From: Defluviitaleaceae bacterium
Lineage (GTDB): Bacteria > Bacillota > Clostridia > Lachnospirales > WQUN01
Reading direction: 5' to 3'
Assembly: GCA_009783525.1 (NCBI GenBank)
Contig: WRDG01000041.1
Coordinates: 1-11,799 of the forward strand
Length of the DNA: 11,799 bases
Position numbers and translations under genes: made by a program. Shown here one piece after another: positions 1 to 6,796 of the stretch (the stretch's first letter is position 1; each line of letters begins with the position of its first letter). The notes beneath the pieces were generated by a model that saw nothing but the letters and a program-made list of their open reading frames with translations, was not told where the DNA came from and searched no databases.

Positions 1-1
1 G

Positions 2-3000
2 TTTACAAGTTTCAACAAAAGTTTCCAGCAATTTGTCGGTAAAACCCCGGCAGAAATCATGGGTAAGACCGCCGCCGATGTGTACAGCAACGACGCCGAA
101 ATGGCGAAGCGTTTTTTCGAAGAAGACAAACGCATCATGAGCGAAAACATTATTCATACGCACGAAAACTACCATACCGATTTAAGCGGCGGCTTCAGGA
201 TTATGGAAACAATAAAAGCGCCGCTCGTGCAAAACGGCAAAGTAATCGGAACATTCGGAATATCGAGGGACATAAGCGAAAAAAAAGAACAAATCAGGTT
301 AATGCACACATTAAACCGTATAGCGGAAATATTGCTTAATACCGAAGCGGATAATTTCGGAAAGGGCTTGCGCGAATCGATCGAGTTGATGGCGGAAGCG
401 GCGGACGTAGAAAAGATTTATATATACAGGCACAATGCCAACGAAGCTGCGTGCAGATTGTTTTATGACTGGCCGGACGAATGCGGCGGCAACGGGCACA
501 GCGAAATATTGGCGGCCTGGAAGGTCAAGCTGTCACGGAGAGAGTTGGTAAACGGGCCGGTGGTTTCGTTTGACGAAGCAGAGAGGGAAGCGCTTTCGCC
601 GTTCGGCATTTTATCGGTTTTGATGACGCCAATTATTATCAACGAAAATTTTTGGGGGTTCGTAAGGCTTGACGATTATGTAAAAGAACGGACGTTCAAT
701 AAAAATGAAACGTCTGCTTTTACATCAATCGGGTTGATAATAGCCAACGCGATCATGCGGAACGAAACCGTGCTGCTCGCCGAATCGACAGCGACAAAAT
801 TAAAAACGGTGATAACCAATTATCCGGGCGTTATATGGTATTTGGGCGCGGACGAGACGATAGAAATTTTCGACGGAAGCGATCTGGCAAAAATCGGCAT
901 CAAATCGGAAGATATTACCGGCCATAAACTGGACGATTTGGCAAGCGACCCGCTTCACGCGGAAAACATCAAAAACATAAAAATGGCTTACACAGAAGGA
1001 CTGCGCGAGTGGATAACGGAAATGAACGAGCGTGTTTTCCACGGCCGCGCGGCTTTGATATGCAACGAAAACGGACGGTTCTTAAGCATGGCCGGAAGTT
1101 TCGACGACATAACCGAAATGGTCCGCCTGCAGCAAAAACTTGAAGAGGCGATAACTAACGCGAATGACGCGAACAAAGCCAAGAGTATTTTTCTTGCGCG
1201 GATGAGCCACGAAATACGGACGCCGATGAACGCAATTATCGGGCTTACCGAATTGGCGATGCGCGAAGAAAGTTTGGATACTGCAATAGAGCATATACGG
1301 ACTGTTAAGCAGGCGGGAATCAATTTATTGTCGATCATTAATGACATTTTGGATTTTTCAAAAATTGAGCAGGGCAAGCTTGAGATCGTGCCCGCAAATT
1401 ATATGTTCTCGTCATTGATAAACGATGTCATCAGCATAATTAGAATGAAGGTAGTGGATTCGCAGATCAGATTCGTGGTCAACATCGATTCAAATATTCC
1501 AAATACGCTCATGGGCGACGAAACTCGGATACGCCAAATTTTAATCAACCTTTTAAGCAACGCGGTAAAATATACAGACAAAGGATTTGTTTCGCTCAAC
1601 ATATACGGAGAGTTTCCCTCAGAAAGCGAAGTCGTATTGCACATTGAAGTTTTGGACAGCGGCAGGGGCATAAGGCGCGAAGACATGGACAAACTGTTCA
1701 TCGACTATTCCCAGGTTGATTTGGAAAGCAACCGAGGGATAGAAGGAGCGGGGCTCGGCCTTGTAATTACGTACAACATCATCAGCGCGATGGGCGGGAA
1801 CATTTCTGTCGCGTCGGAGTACGGCGCCGGCAGCCTTTTCACGGTTACACTGCCGCAAAAGGCGGTTAACCGAAACAAGCTTGCCGAAGTAATTAACCCG
1901 GGCGATATAAATGTTTTGCTGTACGAACGCAGAGGGGTTTACGGAAATTCTGTCTTGTACGGGATCGAAAACCTCGGCGTAAAATGCACGCTCGCTTTAA
2001 ACGGAGCGGATTTTGAGCAAAAACTCAAAGAAGGAACATATGCGTACGTATTTATTTCGTACAAAATGTTTGAAGAAAATAAAGACACGATCTCGGCATA
2101 CAGCGCAAACACAACTTTGGTTTTATTAACAGAGTTCGGCGAAGCTATTCCGGATATAAAAATAAACACGCTGCCCATGCCCGCGCACGCGCTGCCCATC
2201 GCCAATGTCCTTAACGGCGAAACGGACAGCTTCGCATACGGAACAACAAGCGAAACGTTTGTAGGCAGGTTTGAAGCGCCCGAAGCTCTCGTGCTGGTCG
2301 TGGACGATATCGGAACAAATTTAAAAGTGGCTGAGGGGTTGCTTCTGCCGTATAAAATGCAGGTTGATTTATGCAGAAGCGGAAAAAGCTCGCTCGATAT
2401 GGTCAAAGAAAAACGTTACGACTTAATTTTTATGGATCACCGTATGCCGGACATGGACGGCGTCGAAACGACGGCCCACATAAGAGGCATGGCTTCCGCT
2501 GACAGTTTTTTTGCCGAGGTGCCGATTGTCGCGCTTACGGCAAACGCAATAGCCGGAATGAAAGAAATGTATTTGGCAAACGGCTTTAACGATTATATGT
2601 CTAAGCCGATTGACACGATGAAACTCAATCTCACGTTGGAAAAGTGGATACCGAAATCAAAGCAAATAAAAAAGAGCTCGACGGGCCGGCGTCATGAGCA
2701 GGTCGAAAAAAGCGCGGTGACCGACGCGGAAGAAACGAGAACGACGATGATTCCCGGGCTTGATACGACTAAGGGGATCGAGTTGTCCGGGGGAACCGAA
2801 GAAATGTATTTCGACATGCTCGAAATTTTTTCCGAAGACATGCAAATGAAAATCGAACAGATAAAAGAGTTTGATACGACAAACGATTTGTCGGTTTTTA
2901 TCACGAACGTTCACGGAATAAAAAGCGCGTCAGCGTACATAGGGGCGCAGTCGCTTTCGGAAACGGCGAGGATGTTCGAGTTGGCGGGCAAACGCGACGA

Positions 3001-3121
3001 TACGGATTTTATTCGCGGCAATATGCAGCAATTGTTGAACGAAATAGAATCGATATCGGAAAAAATAAAGGACGCGATATCGGCTTACAAAAAAAATGGG
3101 ACTGATGCGAAAAATGTTTGA
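2..3121 (+). CDS. Hybrid sensor histidine kinase (PAS-GAF-PAS-HisKA-HATPase-pseudoREC-REC-Hpt), 5' partial
   Basis: The frame is open to the left edge and already reads as PAS sequence before the first ATG (59), so that Met is internal and the true start lies outside. Residues are counted from Met59. Domains: PAS/PAC to ~75, GAF ~85-240, second PAS ~243-362, HisKA with MSHEIRTPMN (phosphoacceptor His384), HATPase with N-box N497-N501, DSGRG from D533 and GAGLG from G563. A degenerate receiver follows at ~617-735, then a full receiver ~745-860 (D749/D750, phospho-Asp793, T827, K849), a basic linker, and an Hpt domain ~900-1010 with His952. The expected role is an intracellular phosphorelay His384 to Asp793 to His952, then to an unseen response regulator. 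No membrane segment is visible, so it may be cytosolic unless the missing N-terminus is anchored. The signal is unknown. It overlaps the next gene. Confidence 0.93.
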   Translation, partial: FTSFNKSFQQFVGKTPAEIMGKTAADVYSNDAEMAKRFFEEDKRIMSENIIHTHENYHTDLSGGFRIMETIKAPLVQNGKVIGTFGISRDISEKKEQIRLMHTLNRIAEILLNTEADNFGKGLRESIELMAEAADVEKIYIYRHNANEAACRLFYDWPDECGGNGHSEILAAWKVKLSRRELVNGPVVSFDEAEREALSPFGILSVLMTPIIINENFWGFVRLDDYVKERTFNKNETSAFTSIGLIIANAIMRNETVLLAESTATKLKTVITNYPGVIWYLGADETIEIFDGSDLAKIGIKSEDITGHKLDDLASDPLHAENIKNIKMAYTEGLREWITEMNERVFHGRAALICNENGRFLSMAGSFDDITEMVRLQQKLEEAITNANDANKAKSIFLARMSHEIRTPMNAIIGLTELAMREESLDTAIEHIRTVKQAGINLLSIINDILDFSKIEQGKLEIVPANYMFSSLINDVISIIRMKVVDSQIRFVVNIDSNIPNTLMGDETRIRQILINLLSNAVKYTDKGFVSLNIYGEFPSESEVVLHIEVLDSGRGIRREDMDKLFIDYSQVDLESNRGIEGAGLGLVITYNIISAMGGNISVASEYGAGSLFTVTLPQKAVNRNKLAEVINPGDINVLLYERRGVYGNSVLYGIENLGVKCTLALNGADFEQKLKEGTYAYVFISYKMFEENKDTISAYSANTTLVLLTEFGEAIPDIKINTLPMPAHALPIANVLNGETDSFAYGTTSETFVGRFEAPEALVLVVDDIGTNLKVAEGLLLPYKMQVDLCRSGKSSLDMVKEKRYDLIFMDHRMPDMDGVETTAHIRGMASADSFFAEVPIVALTANAIAGMKEMYLANGFNDYMSKPIDTMKLNLTLEKWIPKSKQIKKSSTGRRHEQVEKSAVTDAEETRTTMIPGLDTTKGIELSGGTEEMYFDMLEIFSEDMQMKIEQIKEFDTTNDLSVFITNVHGIKSASAYIGAQSLSETARMFELAGKRDDTDFIRGNMQQLLNEIESISEKIKDAISAYKKNGTDAKNV

Positions 3122-4103
3122 GGAACGAGCGCAGAGGTGGCGCGATTTTTACGACGGCAAAAGCAAAAGCGTTTTGCTTGTCCACTACTGGGGGGACGAT
3201 TACCCGCAGAGACCGCTCCCTTATCCGAACTTAATGAAAGAGCGCTATGAATGGTCGCTTGCCATGTTCAGGAGGCAGACCGAAACAGTCCGGTGGATGG
3301 ACGACGATTGGATCCCTTTTTTGGAACCCTTCACAGGAACAGAAATTTTAGCCGAGGCGTTCGGCTGCCCGGTTCATTTGCCCGGCAACGACATGCCGTT
3401 TGCCCTGCCGAAGATAAAAAGCCATAAAGAATTGAAAAACATCAGGGTGCCTAAAATTGAAAGCTCGCCGCTGTCTGCGGTAATTGAAATGGCCGACAAA
3501 TTGCGCGGTGCAGAGCCCGGCGCTTTAATGCGCTTGCCGGACATCCAAAGCCCGTTTGACATTGCCGCGCTCGTTTGGGAAAAAACAGATTTTTTTACGG
3601 CGATGTACGAAGAACCGAACGCAGTCAAAGAACTCGTATCAATGACCGAAGAACTGCTCGTTAATTTTTTGGACCTTTGGTTTGAGCGTTACGGAAAAAA
3701 CTTTATCGCGCATTATCCGACATATTATATGCCGGACGGCATCACGTTGTCTGAAGACGAAGCGGGCTCGATAAGCGCCGATATGTTTACGGAATTTTGC
3801 GCACCCGGCTTGAACCGTCTCGCCGCGCGTTACGGGCGGATGGGAATACATTGCTGCGCGAATGCAAAACACCAATGGGACAATTTTAAGGCGTTAGACA
3901 AATTGACAGTGCTGAACATAAACATGCCGCTTGATATCGTCACCGAAGCGATGAATTTTTTCTCCGGCTTTTGCCATATTCATCCGGAGCAGGAAAAAAC
4001 AGGGCTCGCAGGACGCATGCGGCTTATACGCGAGATGAATTGCGGCACAAAAGACGAAGGCATTGAGATGTGTAAAAAATACAGGGAAGAGCTTGAGCAT
4101 TAA
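3096..4103 (+). CDS. URO-D superfamily protein (not HemE), possible methyltransferase-like
   Basis: The 335-residue length is typical of the uroporphyrinogen decarboxylase/MtaA TIM-barrel superfamily, and the general pattern fits: an early aromatic-rich N-terminus, FGCPVHLPG, the MPDGITLSEDEAGS loop and a late GIHCCANAKHQW strand. The HemE signature (RQAGRY and the catalytic Asp loop) is absent, so haem synthesis is unlikely. H252, C254 and C316 could form an HxC...C zinc site like that of the corrinoid/CoM methyltransferases; this is inference. C293 with H294 and H296 is another possible metal cluster. The ATG at 3096 overlaps the kinase gene by 26 bases. ATGs at 3105 and 3114 are alternatives, and none has a strong Shine-Dalgarno, so translation is probably coupled to the kinase. 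A terminator follows directly. The substrate is unknown; relatives sit near carbohydrate genes in anaerobes. Confidence 0.8.
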   Translation: MGLMRKMFEERAQRWRDFYDGKSKSVLLVHYWGDDYPQRPLPYPNLMKERYEWSLAMFRRQTETVRWMDDDWIPFLEPFTGTEILAEAFGCPVHLPGNDMPFALPKIKSHKELKNIRVPKIESSPLSAVIEMADKLRGAEPGALMRLPDIQSPFDIAALVWEKTDFFTAMYEEPNAVKELVSMTEELLVNFLDLWFERYGKNFIAHYPTYYMPDGITLSEDEAGSISADMFTEFCAPGLNRLAARYGRMGIHCCANAKHQWDNFKALDKLTVLNINMPLDIVTEAMNFFSGFCHIHPEQEKTGLAGRMRLIREMNCGTKDEGIEMCKKYREELEH

Positions 4104-4107
4104 ACAT

Positions 4108-4134
4108 AAAGAAGCCGATGAGGCTTCTTTTAAT
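4108..4134 (+). terminator. Rho-independent terminator after the URO-D-like gene
   Basis: A perfect 9-bp stem (aaagaagcc / ggcttcttt) with a 5-base loop (gatga) starts 4 bases after the stop codon and runs into a short T tract. It ends the kinase/URO-D-like unit and implies that the glycosidase gene either has its own promoter or relies on readthrough. Confidence 0.75.
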
Positions 4135-4135
4135 T

Positions 4136-4142
4136 AAGGGGG
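4136..4142 (+). promoter_or_regulatory. Shine-Dalgarno of the glycosidase gene
   Basis: AAGGGGG lies 6 bases before ATG 4149. It is the best ribosome site in this part of the window and fixes the glycosidase start. This matters because the start lies exactly at the edge of a module that is normally C-terminal. Confidence 0.7.
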
Positions 4143-4148
4143 ATATCC

Positions 4149-6281
4149 ATGCCGAACAAAACGGTGGACATGTATGCGTTCTATACCGGGCGGGTCGTTC
4201 AGAGTTTCGTGAACGGAAGCGGCGAACAAGAAATAAAAACCGCAGACCTTTCGCGTTACATAGACAGGAGCGCGCAGACGATAACAAGCTCGACCGGCGA
4301 GCTTAAGTGGGATTACGGCAGCGGCGCCGTCAAATATGACACGCCGTATTTTCAAGGCGCGCTCGGTTTTTTTGCAGGCGTAAAAACTGAGCTTTCGGAC
4401 ATCATAATAGAAACGGACAACGAATATTTTACGTTCGCCGCGGTTTCGATGGACGGCAAGCCGCTTAAACTGTCGGAAAAAATTTTGCTGCAGGCAATGA
4501 CGCGCTGCCACTACAAGGGTTACGCAACTGAGGGCGACAAAATTTTATCGACGGGCGAGCCGCCGCACATGGTGTTGGACATAAAAGCAAAAATTACGTT
4601 AAAAAATTTTGTTGCGCGGCATGTCGCTTTTCTTGACGAACTCGGGTATATCGTCAGGCAGGAAGAGGCGGACGGCGAAAACATTGTGATCGATCTTGCC
4701 GCGGACGGGTTTTATACCCTCGTAACGGCGGAAAAAGCGCAGGGCCATGTAAAGCAGCACATAAAAAAGGAATCTATTGAAGGCGAATGGATTTTTCCGT
4801 CGGAAGCGGACTGTTTTTTAGATTCGCCAATCGATTTAAGATACCTCAACGAAGACGAGGCTGGACAAAGCGGATTCGTTACTAAAGACGGCGAATTTTT
4901 CCGGTTGGGAAACGGCGCGCCGGTTAAATTTTGGGCCACTTGCTGCGGGCCGGGACTGATCGCCCAGCCTAAAGACAAAATCGATTTCGTCGCAAAGAAG
5001 CTCGCGAAAATGGGAGTTAACATGGTGCGCATGCACGGGCCGGTATACGACCGCAAGTCGTCCGACCCGTCGGTAATAACGGACGAATATTTGGACAGCT
5101 TCCATTATTTTGTAAACGCGATGAAAAAGCAGGGCATTTATGTAAAACTGAGCATCTATTGGACGGCTTGGCTGCCCATGAAAAATGAATACGGTTTTGA
5201 TGGATTTACAGGCAAGTACGAAAATAAAGGAGCGGGCTGCCTGTTCTTCTTCGACGAAAAGCTTCAGGCGATATATAAAAAATGGTGCGAACGCTTGATG
5301 CTTACCAAAAACCCGTATACAGGCCTGACTCTCGCTCAGGATCCTGCGGTTGCGATCGTCGAAATTCAAAACGAGGACAGCTTTTTATGGTGGAGTTTTA
5401 CTCGTGAGCTGCTGCCCGAAAAATATATGCGCCGCATAGACGGATATTTTACCGCTTTCGCGCTCGGAAAATACGGCTCGCACGAAAAAGCGCTCGAGGC
5501 GTGGGGCGGGTTTAAAACCGAACACGACACGGACAGTTTGTTTGGGGTTATGGACACGGCGGTGCTGACCGGATACGACCTCGGAAAAGAAAATTACGAC
5601 GGCGATCCCGGCCGAAAAAAACGCGGCGCGGATCTGCTGCAGTTTTACACGGAATTTATGCGGGATTTTTACGCGGACATGACGGGATTTTATAAAAACA
5701 AAATAAAAACAAAGGCTCTCGTTTCACCGAGCAACTGGACGGTAGCGGACGCGCGTCTCATGGAAGGACTCGAACGTTACGTGTATACGGCGGGCGACGT
5801 GATAGACCGCCACGGCTATTTTGAATACAACCACAAGGGAGAAACGGCCGGCTGGCGAATTTTACCCGGACATACATTTATGGACATAAGCGCGGTAAAA
5901 AATCCGGACGCGTGCATTTTGCAAATAAACGCGGTAAAAGGGTTTCCGCACATTATTACAGAGACGGCATGGCCGCAGCCCAACCGCTACAAGGCGGAGT
6001 CCGTTCCCATGTGGGCGATGTACGGCCAGCTTCAGGGTATGGACGGAATATTTATTTTCCATATGAGCGATACGGATTGGGAGACGAACGTTTCAAACAA
6101 GTGGCCGTTGTTCGTGCCTTCGGTGATCGGTCAGTTTCCGGCTTTTGCGCTGATGTTCCGAAACGGGCTGCTCAAAGAAGGCGACGTGGTCGTAGACGTG
6201 ACAAGTTATTTGGACGGGCTTTATAATTTCGGCGGTTTCCCGCTGCACGAAAATTTCGCGGTGGATAATTTAAACAGATAA
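4149..6281 (+). CDS. Clan GH-A (GH5-like) glycoside hydrolase with permuted domain order
   Basis: A 710-residue cytoplasmic-type protein with no signal peptide. Residues ~1-200 form a beta-rich module: DLSRYIDR, then TGELKWDYG, DTPYFQGALGF, SMDGKPLKLSEKILLQ, and a Tyr-Thr-Leu-Val-Thr finish. Residues ~220-290 look like the usual family N-terminus (GFVTKDGEFFRLGNGAPVKF, then FWA). The TIM barrel follows with MVRMHGP, the acid/base motif QNEDS (N408-E409) and the putative nucleophile E605 in ITETAWPQPN. The C-terminus stops soon after the barrel (DGLYNFGGF). In related proteins as I recall them, the DTPxxQG / SxDGKPL module comes after the barrel, so the order here looks circularly permuted. 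It is probably a retaining beta-glycosidase; the substrate cannot be read from sequence. It has a strong Shine-Dalgarno and converges with the GNAT gene. The fold call is firm, the family number is not. Confidence 0.85.
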   Translation: MPNKTVDMYAFYTGRVVQSFVNGSGEQEIKTADLSRYIDRSAQTITSSTGELKWDYGSGAVKYDTPYFQGALGFFAGVKTELSDIIIETDNEYFTFAAVSMDGKPLKLSEKILLQAMTRCHYKGYATEGDKILSTGEPPHMVLDIKAKITLKNFVARHVAFLDELGYIVRQEEADGENIVIDLAADGFYTLVTAEKAQGHVKQHIKKESIEGEWIFPSEADCFLDSPIDLRYLNEDEAGQSGFVTKDGEFFRLGNGAPVKFWATCCGPGLIAQPKDKIDFVAKKLAKMGVNMVRMHGPVYDRKSSDPSVITDEYLDSFHYFVNAMKKQGIYVKLSIYWTAWLPMKNEYGFDGFTGKYENKGAGCLFFFDEKLQAIYKKWCERLMLTKNPYTGLTLAQDPAVAIVEIQNEDSFLWWSFTRELLPEKYMRRIDGYFTAFALGKYGSHEKALEAWGGFKTEHDTDSLFGVMDTAVLTGYDLGKENYDGDPGRKKRGADLLQFYTEFMRDFYADMTGFYKNKIKTKALVSPSNWTVADARLMEGLERYVYTAGDVIDRHGYFEYNHKGETAGWRILPGHTFMDISAVKNPDACILQINAVKGFPHIITETAWPQPNRYKAESVPMWAMYGQLQGMDGIFIFHMSDTDWETNVSNKWPLFVPSVIGQFPAFALMFRNGLLKEGDVVVDVTSYLDGLYNFGGFPLHENFAVDNLNR

Positions 6282-6713
6282 CATTTTATGCAAATGCACG
6301 TTCGCTTCCGTAAGCGAATAATTATTTTTCAAATAAAAATTATACGCGGGGATATTTTTATCGGTCATAAGCGTGACGCATGTTACTGCGCGCGCGATTA
6401 AAAAATTTTCGATTTCCGCCAGCATACGTGTGCCCACGCCCGAATGCTGGCGGTTTGTTTTTACGCAAAATTCTTTTATGTCGTACGCAGGCGCGGCGTA
6501 ATAATCGCTCACGCATCCCATGCAGCAGCCGACGCTTTCGCCGTCTTCAAAAAAAACGAAACCGACGAAACCCGGCGTGGCAATCAAATCGGAAAAATAT
6601 CGAAGAGTGCCGTCGAGCGTCACCCAATCGTACTGCCAATCGTCTCCGTTAAAAACGTCCGTATAAATTTTTGCGCAAATTTCCACATTGGAACTGTCTA
6701 CATGTTTTAGCAT
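6270..6713 (-). CDS. GNAT-family N-acetyltransferase
   Basis: A 147-residue single-domain protein of typical GNAT length. The acetyl-CoA pyrophosphate loop is visible as NRQHSGVGT (Q89-x-x-G92-x-G94), preceded by the motif-A strand IKEFCVK and followed by the helix RMLAEIENFL. Motif B shows as IPAYNFYLKNNY (121-132), with Tyr124/Tyr127 in the usual catalytic region. It would move an acetyl group from acetyl-CoA to an amine on a small molecule or protein; the acceptor is unknown. Unusually Cys-rich around residues 63-67 (CCMGC). The start is supported by GGAG just upstream on the minus strand. It overlaps the glycosidase stop by 12 bases tail to tail and is divergent from glnS. Confidence 0.87.
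   Translation of the reverse strand: MLKHVDSSNVEICAKIYTDVFNGDDWQYDWVTLDGTLRYFSDLIATPGFVGFVFFEDGESVGCCMGCVSDYYAAPAYDIKEFCVKTNRQHSGVGTRMLAEIENFLIARAVTCVTLMTDKNIPAYNFYLKNNYSLTEANVHLHKMLSV
6300..6329 (+). terminator. Probable terminator of the glycosidase gene, inside the GNAT gene
   Basis: A hairpin ttcgctt / aagcgaa with loop ccgt begins about 20 bases after the glycosidase stop and is followed by a T-rich run (taattattttt). It lies in the antisense direction within the 3' coding part of the GNAT gene. The 7-bp stem is modest, so this is only a likely terminator. Confidence 0.45.
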
Positions 6714-6796
6714 TATTCTCCGCCCCGCCGCGCTTGTTATTGTTTGAAAGATAATGTATATATATTTTATTTTAGCACAAAGGGGGCTAATCGGCC
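6714..6796. promoter_or_regulatory. Divergent promoter region between the GNAT gene and glnS
   Basis: An 83-base gap, GC-rich near the GNAT start and strongly AT-rich from 6734 on. A candidate glnS promoter is TTGTTA (6734-6739), 17 bases, then TATATA (6757-6762). The glnS ribosome site is AGGGGG (6781-6786), 10 bases before ATG 6797. On the other strand GGAG precedes the GNAT ATG. The boxes are weak matches in AT-rich sequence. The gap is too short for a T-box leader. Confidence 0.4.

Noticed and set aside
59..61. ATG 59 as the true kinase start
   Set aside because: The same frame upstream is open to the edge and encodes PAS-like sequence (NKSFQQFVGKTPAEI), so the gene begins outside the window.
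3096..4103. Naming the URO-D-like gene hemE
   Set aside because: The N-terminal RQAGRY signature and catalytic Asp loop of uroporphyrinogen decarboxylase are absent, and no haem genes are nearby.
4118..4511. Small frames on both strands over the glycosidase start
   Set aside because: They lie over well-conserved glycosidase coding sequence, have Arg-rich compositions and lack convincing starts.
6714..6796. T-box or other leader riboswitch before glnS
   Set aside because: The gap is only 83 bases and shared with a divergent gene. No T-box sequence, antiterminator or terminator stem is visible.
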